Assembly: GCA_023227835.1 (NCBI GenBank)
Contig: JALOCI010000011.1
Location: forward strand, 1-64,000
Source: Bacteroidales bacterium
GTDB taxonomy: Bacteria; Bacteroidota; Bacteroidia; Bacteroidales; UBA932
Length of the DNA stretch: 64,000 bases
Direction of reading: 5' to 3'
The notes beneath the pieces are model-generated. The model searched no databases. It saw nothing but the letters and a program-made list of their open reading frames with translations, and was not told where the DNA came from. Made by a program: the position numbers and the translations under genes. Positions 8,150-17,797 of the stretch are shown here, one piece after another. Each line of letters starts with the position of its first letter. Within the stretch, counting starts at the first letter, position 1.

Positions 8150-10108
8150 TCAAACGTTCAACCGGTTGAGCTCTTTTGAAAGAGAGTTACGGATGTGCAT
8201 AAGAATTTGCAGCTTTCTGATTATCTCATTTTGCTCGTCTGAAGAAGCTCCCTCATTCTGGCTCTTTTCGAGGGCTTCGCATAACTTCTGATACGCCAGG
8301 GATGTAATCTTTGCCTTATATACCAGAATGGCTTTAGGCACACTGTGACTGAGAACATTCTCCTCGGGTATGAGTGTCTTTGTGAACTTCTTTATATTAA
8401 GATTGTGCTCTTGATGAAGCAGCTCGAGGACGACAGTTACAAACTGATGGTTAGTATGGTTTATAAAGTGCTTTTGTATTGACTCCTGCCCCGATTCCTT
8501 AACTTGAAAATATTCGTCGAATATGTTTTTATATAAAAGGTTGCTGAGCTCCAGATCATCATTTTGCAACTCAGTCAGTATAAACTGTGAGACTGTAAGC
8601 CGTGTGTCTTTGCCTTCATCTTTGCCGTATATAGGGTGCTCCCCGAACTTGATTAGATAGTAAAGCAGCTCTTTCTCTGCAGGTTCGCAGAATGTCTCTG
8701 TTACAAACTCCGGGAGCTTCTCTCCTGTTTCAATGTTAGGAAAGTATTCTGGTGTATAGCTTCTGCTCTCTGACTGAAAATCCGTCGAATAAGCTCCGTA
8801 CTGCCTCTTCTGTCTTAGTTTCTTGACCTCCTGGGCAAGGATCTTCTCGTCAATTTTTAATCGCAGGCTGCAATCCTCTATATATACAGAGCGGCTTATT
8901 GCATCGGGAATAACCGCTATGCTCGCAACGACTTCTGATATGAGCTGAGCTCTTTTTACCGGATCCCGTTTGGTGTCTTCTGCAAGGAGTGTGCTTTTGA
9001 ATGCAATGAAATCCTGTTCGGCCTCTTTCAGAAAATCCTTTAACTCGTCGCTTGTATGACTTTTTGCGTAAGAGTCAGGGTCCTCACCGTCCGGAAAGAG
9101 GACGACCTTTACCTGAAGCCCCTCCTCAAGAAGCATGTCTATACCGCGTATAGATGCTTTTATTCCTGCCGCATCACCGTCATACAATACCGTCACCTCC
9201 GGAGCAAACCTCTTTATCAGCCTTATCTGTTCTGTTGTCAGTGAGGTGCCGCTTGAGGCCACAACATTTTCCACTCCGGCCTGATGCAGTGATATAACAT
9301 CGGTATATCCCTCCACCAGATAACATTTCTGTAGTTTTGATATTGAACTCTTCGCAAAAAATATCCCGTAGAGAGACTTGCTTTTAATGTATATTTCGCT
9401 TTCGGGTGAATTAATGTATTTGGCAAGAGTTTTATCCGTCCTCAGTGTTCGGCCGCCAAAGGCGATAACTCTCCCTGAAATTGAGTGAATAGGAAACATC
9501 ACTCTTTCATGGAACCTGTCAACCAGCTCTCCGTTATCTCGTTCAACCGATAGGCCGGTCGATACCAGGTACTCCTTCTTATATCCAGACTTAAGTGCAG
9601 AGTTGCTTAGTGCATCTCTTTCTGACGGAGCCCACCCAAGCATGAATTTTTTGACCGTATCTTCGCTGAACCCTCTCTCTTTGAAGTAAGAGAGCCCTAT
9701 CGCTTTTCCGGAAGAGGTATTCCAGAGAGAGTTTGTATAGTACTCCTGTGCATACTGGGAGACAATCATCAGGCTTTCGCTCTTGAGCCTGTTTTCGACC
9801 TCCTGGGCACTCTCCTCCCTGTCGGCTACCTCTATACCGTATTTTTTTCCGAGATATTTCAGGGCATCAACGTAGCCGAGTTGTTCGTGCTCCATGATGA
9901 AATTGACCACATTACCGGCCTTTCCGCAGCCAAAGCATTTAAAAATGCCTTTTGACGGGGAGACTGAAAACGATGGAGTCTTTTCATTGTGAAAAGGGCA
10001 GCAAGCTATATAGTTTGCTCCCCTTCTCTTAAGTGTCACGAAATCATTGACGACATCAACGATCTGTGCAGAGTCCAGAATCTTGTCTATCGTACTTTTG
10101 TTGATCAT
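8150..10108 (-). CDS. dnaG: DNA primase
   Basis: This 652-residue protein makes RNA primers for replication. The N-terminal CHC2 zinc-binding domain shows Cys37, His40, Cys58 and Cys61 (CPFHNEKTPSF, then FKCFGCG). The central RNA-polymerase/TOPRIM domain contains LVEGYTD with the catalytic glutamate (about 260-345) and later VLYDGDAAG. The C-terminal ~170 residues are the helical helicase-interacting region. It begins 6 bp after trpS ends, so the two are almost certainly co-transcribed. Confidence 0.97.
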   Translation of the reverse strand: MINKSTIDKILDSAQIVDVVNDFVTLKRRGANYIACCPFHNEKTPSFSVSPSKGIFKCFGCGKAGNVVNFIMEHEQLGYVDALKYLGKKYGIEVADREESAQEVENRLKSESLMIVSQYAQEYYTNSLWNTSSGKAIGLSYFKERGFSEDTVKKFMLGWAPSERDALSNSALKSGYKKEYLVSTGLSVERDNGELVDRFHERVMFPIHSISGRVIAFGGRTLRTDKTLAKYINSPESEIYIKSKSLYGIFFAKSSISKLQKCYLVEGYTDVISLHQAGVENVVASSGTSLTTEQIRLIKRFAPEVTVLYDGDAAGIKASIRGIDMLLEEGLQVKVVLFPDGEDPDSYAKSHTSDELKDFLKEAEQDFIAFKSTLLAEDTKRDPVKRAQLISEVVASIAVIPDAISRSVYIEDCSLRLKIDEKILAQEVKKLRQKRQYGAYSTDFQSESRSYTPEYFPNIETGEKLPEFVTETFCEPAEKELLYYLIKFGEHPIYGKDEGKDTRLTVSQFILTELQNDDLELSNLLYKNIFDEYFQVKESGQESIQKHFINHTNHQFVTVVLELLHQEHNLNIKKFTKTLIPEENVLSHSVPKAILVYKAKITSLAYQKLCEALEKSQNEGASSDEQNEIIRKLQILMHIRNSLSKELNRLNV

Positions 10109-10114
10109 TTATGC

Positions 10115-11104
10115 TTAAAAGCTCTTGATACCTACAGCCGCCCTGACCTCTTTCAGTGTTGCCTGCGCACTCTCTCTCGCCTTGTCACATCCCATTTTCG
10201 CCACTTTTCTCAGATAGTCGGAATCGTTGTATATCTCTTCAATTCTCTCCCTGATAGGTAAAGTGTGCCTGCATATATCTGAAGCCAACTGCTTTTTAAG
10301 GTCTCCGTATCTGATAGAGCAGTTATTGTAAGCCTCTGTGAAATGAGTCACAGTGTCGGGTGTCGAGACAATCTTAAGTAGTGTAAAGATATTCTCAATA
10401 GATTCAGGCATCTTACTGTTCGGTTCTGTCGGCCCTGAATCTGTAACGGCCTTCATTACTTTTTTGTGGATGCTCTTCTCGTCGTCATACAAGAAAATGC
10501 CGTTTCCCTCGCTTTTCCCCATCTTGCCGGAACCGTCCAATCCCGGAACTTTAATCAGGTCACTCCCGAAGTTGAATGCCTGCGGTTCAGGAAAGACCTC
10601 AGCACCGTATAGTTTGTTGAAACGTCTTGCAAGAACTCTTGCTATTTCAAGGTGTTGTTCCTGATCTTTTCCTACGGGAACTTTGTTCGCCCGGTGTATA
10701 AGTATGTCTGCAGCCATAAGTACCGGATAGGTAAGCAATCCGGCATTAACATTGTCCTCCTGTTTCCTGACCTTGTCCTTGAATGAGGCTGTGCGCTCAA
10801 GTTCACCTTTATATGCTATCATGTTAAGCAGCACGTAAAGCTCCGATACTTCCGGAATGTCACTTTGAACAAAAAGGGCAGATTTCTCGGGATCAAGCCC
10901 TGCCGCAAGATATTCAGCAAGGATTGTTCTGACTCCTGCGTGGAAATCTGCAGGGTGCGGATGAGTGGTTAACGAGTGCAAGTCTGCTATGAAAAAGAAG
11001 CAGTTGTACTCATCCTGCATTTTAATATAATTTCTTAGGGCTCCGAAATAGTTGCCAAGGTGCAGATGCCCTGTCGAGCGGATCCCGCTTAATACTGTCT
11101 CCAT
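10115..11104 (-). CDS. trpS: Tryptophanyl-tRNA synthetase
   Basis: This 329-residue class I synthetase charges tRNA-Trp. The HIGH-type motif is GHLHLGNYFG at residues 12-21, and the KMSKS-type loop is GKMGKSEGN at about 192-200. The length is typical of the bacterial homodimeric enzyme. It starts 19 bp after the recA stop and ends 6 bp before dnaG, placing it inside an apparent recA-trpS-dnaG transcription unit. Confidence 0.97.
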   Translation of the reverse strand: METVLSGIRSTGHLHLGNYFGALRNYIKMQDEYNCFFFIADLHSLTTHPHPADFHAGVRTILAEYLAAGLDPEKSALFVQSDIPEVSELYVLLNMIAYKGELERTASFKDKVRKQEDNVNAGLLTYPVLMAADILIHRANKVPVGKDQEQHLEIARVLARRFNKLYGAEVFPEPQAFNFGSDLIKVPGLDGSGKMGKSEGNGIFLYDDEKSIHKKVMKAVTDSGPTEPNSKMPESIENIFTLLKIVSTPDTVTHFTEAYNNCSIRYGDLKKQLASDICRHTLPIRERIEEIYNDSDYLRKVAKMGCDKARESAQATLKEVRAAVGIKSF

Positions 11105-11123
11105 TTAATAAATAATCATTTCT

Positions 11124-12158
11124 TTAGTCCTTTATTTCTGCCAATTTCTCTCTCACTTTTGCCTCAACCTCCTCCATGAGTGCAGGATTATCGGTAAAGA
11201 TTTGTTTCACCGCGTCTCTTCCCTGTCCTATCTTTGTTTCGTTGTAACTGAACCAGGACCCGCTCTTGCGGATTATTTCAAATTCAACACCGAGGTCTAT
11301 TACCTCTCCGATTTTTGAGATCCCCTCACCGAATACGATGTCAAACTCTGCTTTTCTGAAAGGTGGTGCCATCTTGTTCTTTACAATCTTAGCACGTGTC
11401 CTGTTGCCGGTGGCCTCTTCTCCGTCCTTGATCTGGGTTACCTTGCGGACATCTATGCGTACTGTTGAGTAAAACTTGAGCGCGTTACCACCGGTTGTTG
11501 TCTCCGGATTTCCGAACATTACACCAATCTTGTCCCTCAACTGGTTGATAAATATACAGCAGGTGTTTGTCTTGCTTATGTTGGCAGTAAGTTTTCTAAG
11601 TGCCTGGCTCATAAGCCTTGCCTGAAGCCCCATTTTAGAGTCGCCCATCTCACCCTCTATCTCAGCCTTTGGTGTAAGCGCTGCAACCGAGTCAATGACT
11701 ATAACGTCTATTGCTCCTGAACGAATAAGCGAGTCTGCAATCTCCAGCGCTTGTTCTCCGTTGTCCGGTTGTGATATGAGTAATGTATCCACATTTACTC
11801 CGAGATTTTTTGCATAAGTCCTGTCAAATGCATGCTCGGCATCTATAATGGCAGCAATTCCTCCCGTTTTTTGAGCCTCTGCAATTGCATGTATCGCAAG
11901 AGTTGTCTTACCGCTTGATTCAGGGCCGTATATCTCAATAACCCTTCCTCTAGGATATCCACCTATTCCCAATGCATGGTCCAATGCGATAGACCCTGAC
12001 GGTATAGTTGAAACCTCCCATTTTGGCTGGTCTCCCATCTTCATAACGGTGCCTTTCCCGTAATCTTTCTCTATCTTGTCCAGAGTTGCCTGCAGTGCTT
12101 TTAATTTTTCCGGACTGATCTCTGCACCTTTCTTTACTTCTTCACTCTCCTTTGCCAT
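11124..12158 (-). CDS. recA: Recombinase RecA
   Basis: This 344-residue protein forms ATP-dependent filaments on single-stranded DNA for homologous recombination and SOS signalling. Walker A is GPESSGKTT (residues 78-86), Walker B is the VIVIDSVAAL region, and loop regions with MGLQARLMSQALRKLT and INQLRDKIGVMFGNPETT are intact. It is the first gene of the minus-strand recA-trpS-dnaG run. The intergenic region shared with rlmN contains a TATTTTTG promoter element and a GCAAAT palindrome that could be an operator. recX lies 5.1 kb away on the other strand, not next to recA. Confidence 0.98.
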   Translation of the reverse strand: MAKESEEVKKGAEISPEKLKALQATLDKIEKDYGKGTVMKMGDQPKWEVSTIPSGSIALDHALGIGGYPRGRVIEIYGPESSGKTTLAIHAIAEAQKTGGIAAIIDAEHAFDRTYAKNLGVNVDTLLISQPDNGEQALEIADSLIRSGAIDVIVIDSVAALTPKAEIEGEMGDSKMGLQARLMSQALRKLTANISKTNTCCIFINQLRDKIGVMFGNPETTTGGNALKFYSTVRIDVRKVTQIKDGEEATGNRTRAKIVKNKMAPPFRKAEFDIVFGEGISKIGEVIDLGVEFEIIRKSGSWFSYNETKIGQGRDAVKQIFTDNPALMEEVEAKVREKLAEIKD

Positions 12159-12182
12159 AATGTTGTGTTTTTATAATTCATG

Positions 12183-12190
12183 CAAAAATA
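12183..12190 (-). promoter_or_regulatory. -7 element for recA
   Basis: TATTTTTG on the minus strand, 24 nt upstream of the recA ATG, matching TAnnTTTG. It abuts the GCAAAT palindrome at 12191. Confidence 0.5.
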
Positions 12191-12220
12191 GCAAATGATT
12201 TGCAAATTCCCTACATTTGC
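12191..12220. promoter_or_regulatory. GCAAAT inverted repeats between recA and rlmN (candidate operator)
   Basis: GCAAAT (12191-12196) and ATTTGC (12198-12203) form a perfect palindrome with a one-base centre. A second pair, GCAAAT (12202-12207) and ATTTGC (12215-12220), overlaps it. The array sits between the recA -7 element and the rlmN -7 element (12212-12219), where a repressor could block both. Whether it is an SOS/LexA-type site is unknown; no lexA gene is in the window. Confidence 0.4.
12212..12219 (+). promoter_or_regulatory. -7 element for rlmN, close enough for a leaderless start
   Basis: TACATTTG matches TAnnTTTG and ends only 4 nt before the ATG at 12224. If transcription starts the usual few bases downstream of the element, the rlmN mRNA would have no 5' leader or almost none. 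Confidence 0.45.
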
Positions 12221-12223
12221 AAA

Positions 12224-13261
12224 ATGAAAAAATGGCTACTGGGAAAGAGTCTGGATGAACTCAAGGAAGTTGCTGTAAATATGTCACTTCCGGCCTTTTC
12301 TGCCAAGCAGCTTGCAGAGTGGCTTTATAAGAAAAACTGCAGGGATGTACTGCAAATGACTAACCTTTCAAAGGTTAACAGAGAGGTGCTTTCAGAGCAG
12401 TTTGAAGTTGGAGGATTCGCTCCGGAACAGGTGACCGTCTCTTCAGATGGCACCAAAAAATACCTTTTCCCTTCTATATGCGGGACACCTGTCGAGGCGG
12501 TCATGATACCGGATGATGACAGGGCAACTCTTTGTGTATCATCTCAGGCAGGATGCAAGATGGGTTGTAAATTTTGTATGACCGGCCGGATAGGATTTAA
12601 AGGTAATCTTACGACCGGGGAGATCATCTCACAATTTCTTAATGTTGAAGAGAACGGCAGACTCACTAATGCAGTGTTTATGGGTATGGGCGAGCCTCTT
12701 GACAATTTCAAGGCCGTTACCGATGCTATTGAGATTCTGACTGCGGATTGGGGATTTGCATGGAGTCCGAAACGGATAACAGTCTCTTCGATTGGCGTGC
12801 ATCAGCCGTTGATGGAATTTCTGGAAAAGAGCAAATGTCATCTGGCGATATCGTTACATAATCCTTTTGATCAGGAGCGTCTGGAGTTCATGCCTATGCA
12901 GAAAGCCTGGCCCATCTCAAAGACAGTGGAGATGATCAGAATGTTTGACTTTACAGGGCAAAGACGTGTGAGCTTTGAATATATCATGTTTGACGGCTGG
13001 AACGATTCCAAAAGACATGCCGACGGGTTGGTGCGAATGCTTAAAGGACTGGAATGCAGGGTCAATCTTATAAGATTTCATCAGATTCCGGATTTTCCGT
13101 TCAGACCGACACCTGTCGGAAAGATAGAACTATTCAGGGACAGGCTTAACAAGGCCGGTTTGATCTCTACTATCCGCGCATCGAGAGGTGAGGATATCAT
13201 GGCCGCTTGTGGAATGCTCAGTGGAAAAAATTTAAAATTATCAGGAAGTAATGGAGAGTAG
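12224..13261 (+). CDS. rlmN: 23S rRNA/tRNA adenine C2-methyltransferase RlmN
   Basis: This 345-residue radical SAM enzyme adds C2 methyl groups to A2503 of 23S rRNA and to A37 of some tRNAs. The [4Fe-4S] ligands are Cys111, Cys115 and Cys118 (CKMGCKFC). The methyl-carrying cysteine is Cys329 near the C-terminus (EDIMAACGM). An SAM-binding GMGEPLDN motif is also visible. I use ATG 12224; a longer frame from TTG 12200 would put the promoter element inside the gene. Its last 11 bases overlap the start of the calcium ATPase gene, so the two are translationally linked. Confidence 0.96.
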   Translation: MKKWLLGKSLDELKEVAVNMSLPAFSAKQLAEWLYKKNCRDVLQMTNLSKVNREVLSEQFEVGGFAPEQVTVSSDGTKKYLFPSICGTPVEAVMIPDDDRATLCVSSQAGCKMGCKFCMTGRIGFKGNLTTGEIISQFLNVEENGRLTNAVFMGMGEPLDNFKAVTDAIEILTADWGFAWSPKRITVSSIGVHQPLMEFLEKSKCHLAISLHNPFDQERLEFMPMQKAWPISKTVEMIRMFDFTGQRRVSFEYIMFDGWNDSKRHADGLVRMLKGLECRVNLIRFHQIPDFPFRPTPVGKIELFRDRLNKAGLISTIRASRGEDIMAACGMLSGKNLKLSGSNGE

Positions 13262-16076
13262 AAAGTTCTACAAAGGCCTCACATCTGTTGAGGCAGAGGA
13301 GAGCAGGAGAGAACATGGCAGCAATACGCTGACACCCCCAAAGAGAGATCCTCTGTGGAAATTGTTCCTTTTAAAATTTCAGGACCCTATTATAAGGGTG
13401 CTGTTGGTGGCAGCATTCCTCTCACTCGGAATTTCATTCATACACAATGAGTTCATAGAGACTATAGGTATATTCTGTGCCATTTTACTGGCAACAGGTG
13501 TAGCTTTCTGGTTCGAGATGGATGCCAGAAAGAAGTTTGATGTTCTCAATCAGGTAAATGACGAGACCCTTGTGAAAGTTATAAGAGATGGTAACATTAA
13601 AGAGGTGGTCAAGAGAGATGTCGTAGTGGGAGATATTATACTTCTTGAGACAGGGGAGGAGATCCCGGCAGATGCAGAATTACTCGAGGCAGTCTCATTA
13701 TCGGTAAACGAGTCGACATTGACGGGAGAACCGGTTATTGAGAAAAGTCCCGACCCTGATATGTATGACAATGAGGCTACATATCCTACAAACAATATTT
13801 ACAGAGGTACAACCGTAGTGGACGGCCATTGTACCGCCAGAATATTTGCAGTAGGGGATTCTACCGAGTTCGGTAAGGTTGCTCAGAAATCTGTTGAGAA
13901 GAGTACAGAAGAGACCCCGCTTAACAAACAGCTTGACAAACTGGCCAAATTTGTTGGTTTTGCAGGATTTCTGCTTGCAATACTCACTTTTTCAATGCTT
14001 TTCATTAAGGATATTTTCCTTGGGGAAACAAACTATACTCTTGGTGAGATTGGCCTGTTAGGTGCCGTAATTGCAGGACTGGTTGTTGCCATTACTAAGA
14101 TATGGATTCCTGCTATATATGACGGTCTTGCCGTGCTTGGTGCAAAAGTATCGGTTCCTGAAAAAGTATCAGAAAGCGGATGGGTAAAATGGTTTGCCTA
14201 TGGAATTAGCACAACGGTAATTATTCTGGCGGCCGGCTTCTTGTTCGGTGTGAACCCTATGGATCCGGAGCAATGGATATCTATCGATACCGCCGGCCGC
14301 ATCCTGAACTACTTCATGGTTTCAGTCACATTAATCGTCGTTGCCGTACCGGAGGGCCTTCCGATGTCTGTTACACTGAGTCTCGCTATGAGCATGAGGA
14401 GAATGTTGCAGACAAACAATCTTGTGAGGAAGATGCATGCAACCGAGACAATGGGTGCAACAACAGTAATTTGTACCGATAAGACAGGAACACTGACCCA
14501 AAATCAGATGAGGGTAGCTGCTACAGATTTTATAACCGATAAGAATGACAGCATAATCAGAGAGAGTATATCAGTCAACTCGACCGCATATCTTGACCTC
14601 TCGGAAAACGGAAATGTAAAAACACTTGGAAACCCTACCGAGGCAGCTTTGTTACTTTGGCTTCACGATAATGGAGTTAACTACCTTGAAATTAGGAATA
14701 GTGCCAGAATTGTAGATCAACTGACCTTTTCCACCGAGCGTAAATATATGGCCACAATTGCTGATTCAGAACTTTCAGGTAAAAGGATTCTTTTTGTCAA
14801 GGGAGCCCCGGAGATAATTATCTCTAAATGCAAATCGGTACCGGATGGCTTGAATGAACTGTTGTTGAAATATCAGAACCAGGCAATGAGAACCCTCGGA
14901 TTTGCATACGCAGAGGTCTCTGAGGACAATAAGGAGAGAATAGAGGTATTGGCAGAGAAAGGGCTTAATTATATAGGAGTTGTTGCAATATCCGACCCGG
15001 TCAGGAAAGATGTGCCGGATGCAGTTGCAAGATGTCTGAGTGCAGGGATAGATGTAAAGATTGTTACAGGAGATACTCCGGGGACTGCAAAAGAGATAGG
15101 CCGGCAGATAGGGATTCTTACAGAGAAGGATGGACCTGAATCTGTTATAACCGGGGTGGATTTTGAGGCTCTTAGTGATGCCGAGGCTCTGGAGCGTGTG
15201 TTAGGGTTAAAGATCATGTGTCGTGCACGTCCGACCGACAAGCAGCGGTTGGTTCAGCTTTTACAGCACAAAGGAGCTGTAGTGGCTGTAACAGGAGATG
15301 GTACTAACGATGCCCCGGCACTCAACCATGCGCATGTCGGTCTCTCTATGGGAACCGGCACCTCCGTGGCAAAAGAGGCCAGTGACATAACACTCCTTGA
15401 TGACTCATTCAACAGTATAGCCACTGCTGTCATGTGGGGCCGGTCATTATACCAGAACATCCAGAGATTTATACTTTTCCAGCTTACAATAAACCTGGCG
15501 GCCCTTTTGATTGTCTTTCTCGGCTCGCTGATAGGAAAGGAGTTGCCCTTGACTGTCACTCAAATGTTATGGGTAAACCTTATCATGGACACATTTGCAG
15601 CAGGTGCGCTTGCATCTCTTCCTCCTGATGAAAGGGTTATGTCTAGGAAACCAAGAAAGTCCGGGGATTTTATCATTACTCGCAAGATGGCATTCAATAT
15701 TATTGCAACAGGAGTGGTATTTGTTGTATTAATGCTCTGGCTTATGGAATATTTCACTGATGATTCGGGAAATATTTCCAGATATGATTTGTCCAGGTTC
15801 TTTACAATATTTGTGATGCTGCAGTTTTGGAATATGTTCAATGCAAAGCGCTATGGTGCATCCGGTTCTGCCTTCCGTGATATTCTGAAAAGCAAGGGTT
15901 TTGTATTGGTCGGACTGATGATAGTTATAGGGCAGATATTGATAGTGCAGTTCGGTGGGGAGGTATTCAGGACAGAGCCCATCTCGCTTCGTGACTGGAT
16001 TGTGATAATTCTTTCAACATCCTTGGTGCTTGTTGTCGGGGAGATACTGGCTTTTTTGAAAAGAATAATAAGATAA
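13251..16076 (+). CDS. Calcium-type P-type ATPase (PMCA/SERCA-like)
   Basis: This 941-residue P2-type cation ATPase is predicted to export Ca2+ across the inner membrane. The actuator motif reads LTGEPVIEKS. The transmembrane motif VPEGLPMSVTLSLA carries ion-binding residues, the phosphorylated aspartate is D410 in DKTGTLT, and the hinge is TGDGTNDAPAL. About ten transmembrane helices are expected, with the cation-transporting ATPase C-terminal domain at the end. PMCA-type calcium specificity is inferred from overall sequence. It overlaps rlmN by 11 bp and is followed after 4 bp by the thioredoxin-like gene. Confidence 0.93.
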   Translation: MESRKFYKGLTSVEAEESRREHGSNTLTPPKRDPLWKLFLLKFQDPIIRVLLVAAFLSLGISFIHNEFIETIGIFCAILLATGVAFWFEMDARKKFDVLNQVNDETLVKVIRDGNIKEVVKRDVVVGDIILLETGEEIPADAELLEAVSLSVNESTLTGEPVIEKSPDPDMYDNEATYPTNNIYRGTTVVDGHCTARIFAVGDSTEFGKVAQKSVEKSTEETPLNKQLDKLAKFVGFAGFLLAILTFSMLFIKDIFLGETNYTLGEIGLLGAVIAGLVVAITKIWIPAIYDGLAVLGAKVSVPEKVSESGWVKWFAYGISTTVIILAAGFLFGVNPMDPEQWISIDTAGRILNYFMVSVTLIVVAVPEGLPMSVTLSLAMSMRRMLQTNNLVRKMHATETMGATTVICTDKTGTLTQNQMRVAATDFITDKNDSIIRESISVNSTAYLDLSENGNVKTLGNPTEAALLLWLHDNGVNYLEIRNSARIVDQLTFSTERKYMATIADSELSGKRILFVKGAPEIIISKCKSVPDGLNELLLKYQNQAMRTLGFAYAEVSEDNKERIEVLAEKGLNYIGVVAISDPVRKDVPDAVARCLSAGIDVKIVTGDTPGTAKEIGRQIGILTEKDGPESVITGVDFEALSDAEALERVLGLKIMCRARPTDKQRLVQLLQHKGAVVAVTGDGTNDAPALNHAHVGLSMGTGTSVAKEASDITLLDDSFNSIATAVMWGRSLYQNIQRFILFQLTINLAALLIVFLGSLIGKELPLTVTQMLWVNLIMDTFAAGALASLPPDERVMSRKPRKSGDFIITRKMAFNIIATGVVFVVLMLWLMEYFTDDSGNISRYDLSRFFTIFVMLQFWNMFNAKRYGASGSAFRDILKSKGFVLVGLMIVIGQILIVQFGGEVFRTEPISLRDWIVIILSTSLVLVVGEILAFLKRIIR

Positions 16077-16080
16077 TAAT

Positions 16081-17280
16081 ATGAAAAGGTTTTTCTGGTT
16101 ACTTTTAATAACAGCAATCTCATTCTCATGCGCGAGAAAGCCCGTAGAGGTACGTGACGGAATCTGGAGAGGGATTCTCCTGACAAAGGACTCGTCCAAG
16201 ATCCCTTTTAATTTTGAACTAAAGACAGAGGGAGACAGCTCTGTTATAGAGATTATTACAGGTACAGAGAGATTGAGAGTTGAGAATATGGAAAGAAAGG
16301 GAGACTCTCTTTTTGTGGAGATGCCTCTGTTCGGTACAAGGTTTGAACTTCTTCTTACCCAGGATGAAATGAGAGGAGAATTGATAAGAAGCAAGTACAG
16401 GATGCCATTTGTTGCATACCCGGACCAGCCTTACAGATTTGCATCAAAAATAACTCCTGATTCTGTCTCTGTTCAAGGCAGGTGGCTCGTTACTCTGGAT
16501 AAAGATACGATAATCGGAGAATTTGTAGAGGATAAGGGGGTGGTTACAGGCTCTTTCCTTACCCCAACCGGCGATTACCGTTTCTTTGAAGGCATACATA
16601 CTGAAGGGGGGAAACTAAGCATGTCTTGTTTTGACGGAGGTTTTATAAGGTTATTTACGGCAGATGTTAAAGGTAAGGACACTCTTGAAAATATAACCAT
16701 GCATTCGGGATACGAGGGAATTTCCGTAGGAAGTGCCGTCAGAAAAGAGGATGCCGTACTTCCTGATGCCTATTCGGTGACAGGTTTGAAAAAGGGTTAC
16801 AAGACTCTGGGATTTTCGTTTCCTGATAGTGACGGAAATATGACTTCTCTCGCTGATGAGTCATTAAAGGGGAAGGTAGTAATATTGCAGATTAGTGGTT
16901 CATGGTGCCCGAACTGCTTTGACGAGAGCGTTTTTCTTGCAGGTTTGTGGAACAAGTTTAACCCTTCAATAGATGTTCTTTGTCTCTCTTTCGAACGCTC
17001 CGAAGATTTTCAGAAAGCGAAAAGTGAGGCGATGAAGCTTAAATCAGTGGCGAAAATACCTTACAGGATGCTTATAACAGGCAAGACTCCCTCACAGGTA
17101 CAGGATGCGCTGCCTGAACTTGATAATTTCAGATCCTTCCCGACAACTATTGTTATAGATAAAAAAGGAACAGTAAGGAAAATTCACTCAGGTTTCTCCG
17201 GGCCGGGAACAGGTGTGCATTACCGGAGCTTTGTGCAGGAGTTTACAAAATTTATAGAAGAACTCATTGGAGAAGAATAG
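16081..17280 (+). CDS. Thioredoxin-like (TlpA/redoxin) lipoprotein
   Basis: This 399-residue protein has a lipoprotein signal peptide with Cys17 (SFSC). An N-terminal ~200-residue beta-rich region of unknown function follows. The C-terminal thioredoxin fold (about 245-395) carries the redox pair C276-P-N-C279 within GSWCPNCFDES. A FPTTIVIDKKG segment supplies the cis-proline loop. It is predicted to reduce or oxidise thiols in the periplasm; TlpA-type proteins usually act as reductants. It sits 4 bp after the calcium ATPase gene and 2 bp before recX, an operon-like spacing without an obvious functional link. Confidence 0.9.
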   Translation: MKRFFWLLLITAISFSCARKPVEVRDGIWRGILLTKDSSKIPFNFELKTEGDSSVIEIITGTERLRVENMERKGDSLFVEMPLFGTRFELLLTQDEMRGELIRSKYRMPFVAYPDQPYRFASKITPDSVSVQGRWLVTLDKDTIIGEFVEDKGVVTGSFLTPTGDYRFFEGIHTEGGKLSMSCFDGGFIRLFTADVKGKDTLENITMHSGYEGISVGSAVRKEDAVLPDAYSVTGLKKGYKTLGFSFPDSDGNMTSLADESLKGKVVILQISGSWCPNCFDESVFLAGLWNKFNPSIDVLCLSFERSEDFQKAKSEAMKLKSVAKIPYRMLITGKTPSQVQDALPELDNFRSFPTTIVIDKKGTVRKIHSGFSGPGTGVHYRSFVQEFTKFIEELIGEE

Positions 17281-17282
17281 AT

Positions 17283-17792
17283 ATGCCCGAACCCCGGACA
17301 AAACTCACTGAAACGATAGCATTGATGCAGAGATACTGCTCAATGAGGGAGTATTGTGAAAGTGATATAAGAAAAAAACTGAAAGCTAGGGGGTGTGATA
17401 CGGACGAGTGCGATATTGTGATTAAAAAGCTTGTTGATGAACGGTTTATAGACGAAGAACGATATTGCAGGGCTTTTGTCAGGGATAAGTCCTCACTTTC
17501 GGGATGGGGAAGCAGAAAGATTGAGTTTGCGTTAAGAAGTAAGGCAATAGATACTGAAATAATAAAGAGCGCCATGGAATCTTTAGATCCTGAGGCCGGA
17601 GGTAAGGTGCTGGAGAGGGTGATAAAGCGTAAGCTTGAGGAGTTAATAAAAAGAAGAGTGAATAGTGAAGAGGATAAGGCAAAGATAAGGGAGAGTGTGA
17701 TCAGGTTTGCTTTGACAAGAGGGTTCACTTACGATGAAATTTTAAAGGTGATTAGTAAAACAATGGCTAACTTTGAGGCCGGTAAAAAATAA
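17283..17792 (+). CDS. recX: Regulatory protein RecX
   Basis: This 169-residue protein matches RecX, the modulator of RecA filaments. It shows the tandem three-helix repeats, with signatures YCSMREYCESDIRKKL, VDERFIDEERYCRAFVRDK and WGSRKIEFALRSKAID. The length is usual for the family. It is not adjacent to recA but lies in the plus-strand run between the thioredoxin-like gene and prfB, 5 bp before the prfB ATG. Confidence 0.92.
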   Translation: MPEPRTKLTETIALMQRYCSMREYCESDIRKKLKARGCDTDECDIVIKKLVDERFIDEERYCRAFVRDKSSLSGWGSRKIEFALRSKAIDTEIIKSAMESLDPEAGGKVLERVIKRKLEELIKRRVNSEEDKAKIRESVIRFALTRGFTYDEILKVISKTMANFEAGKK

Positions 17793-17797
17793 TAAAA

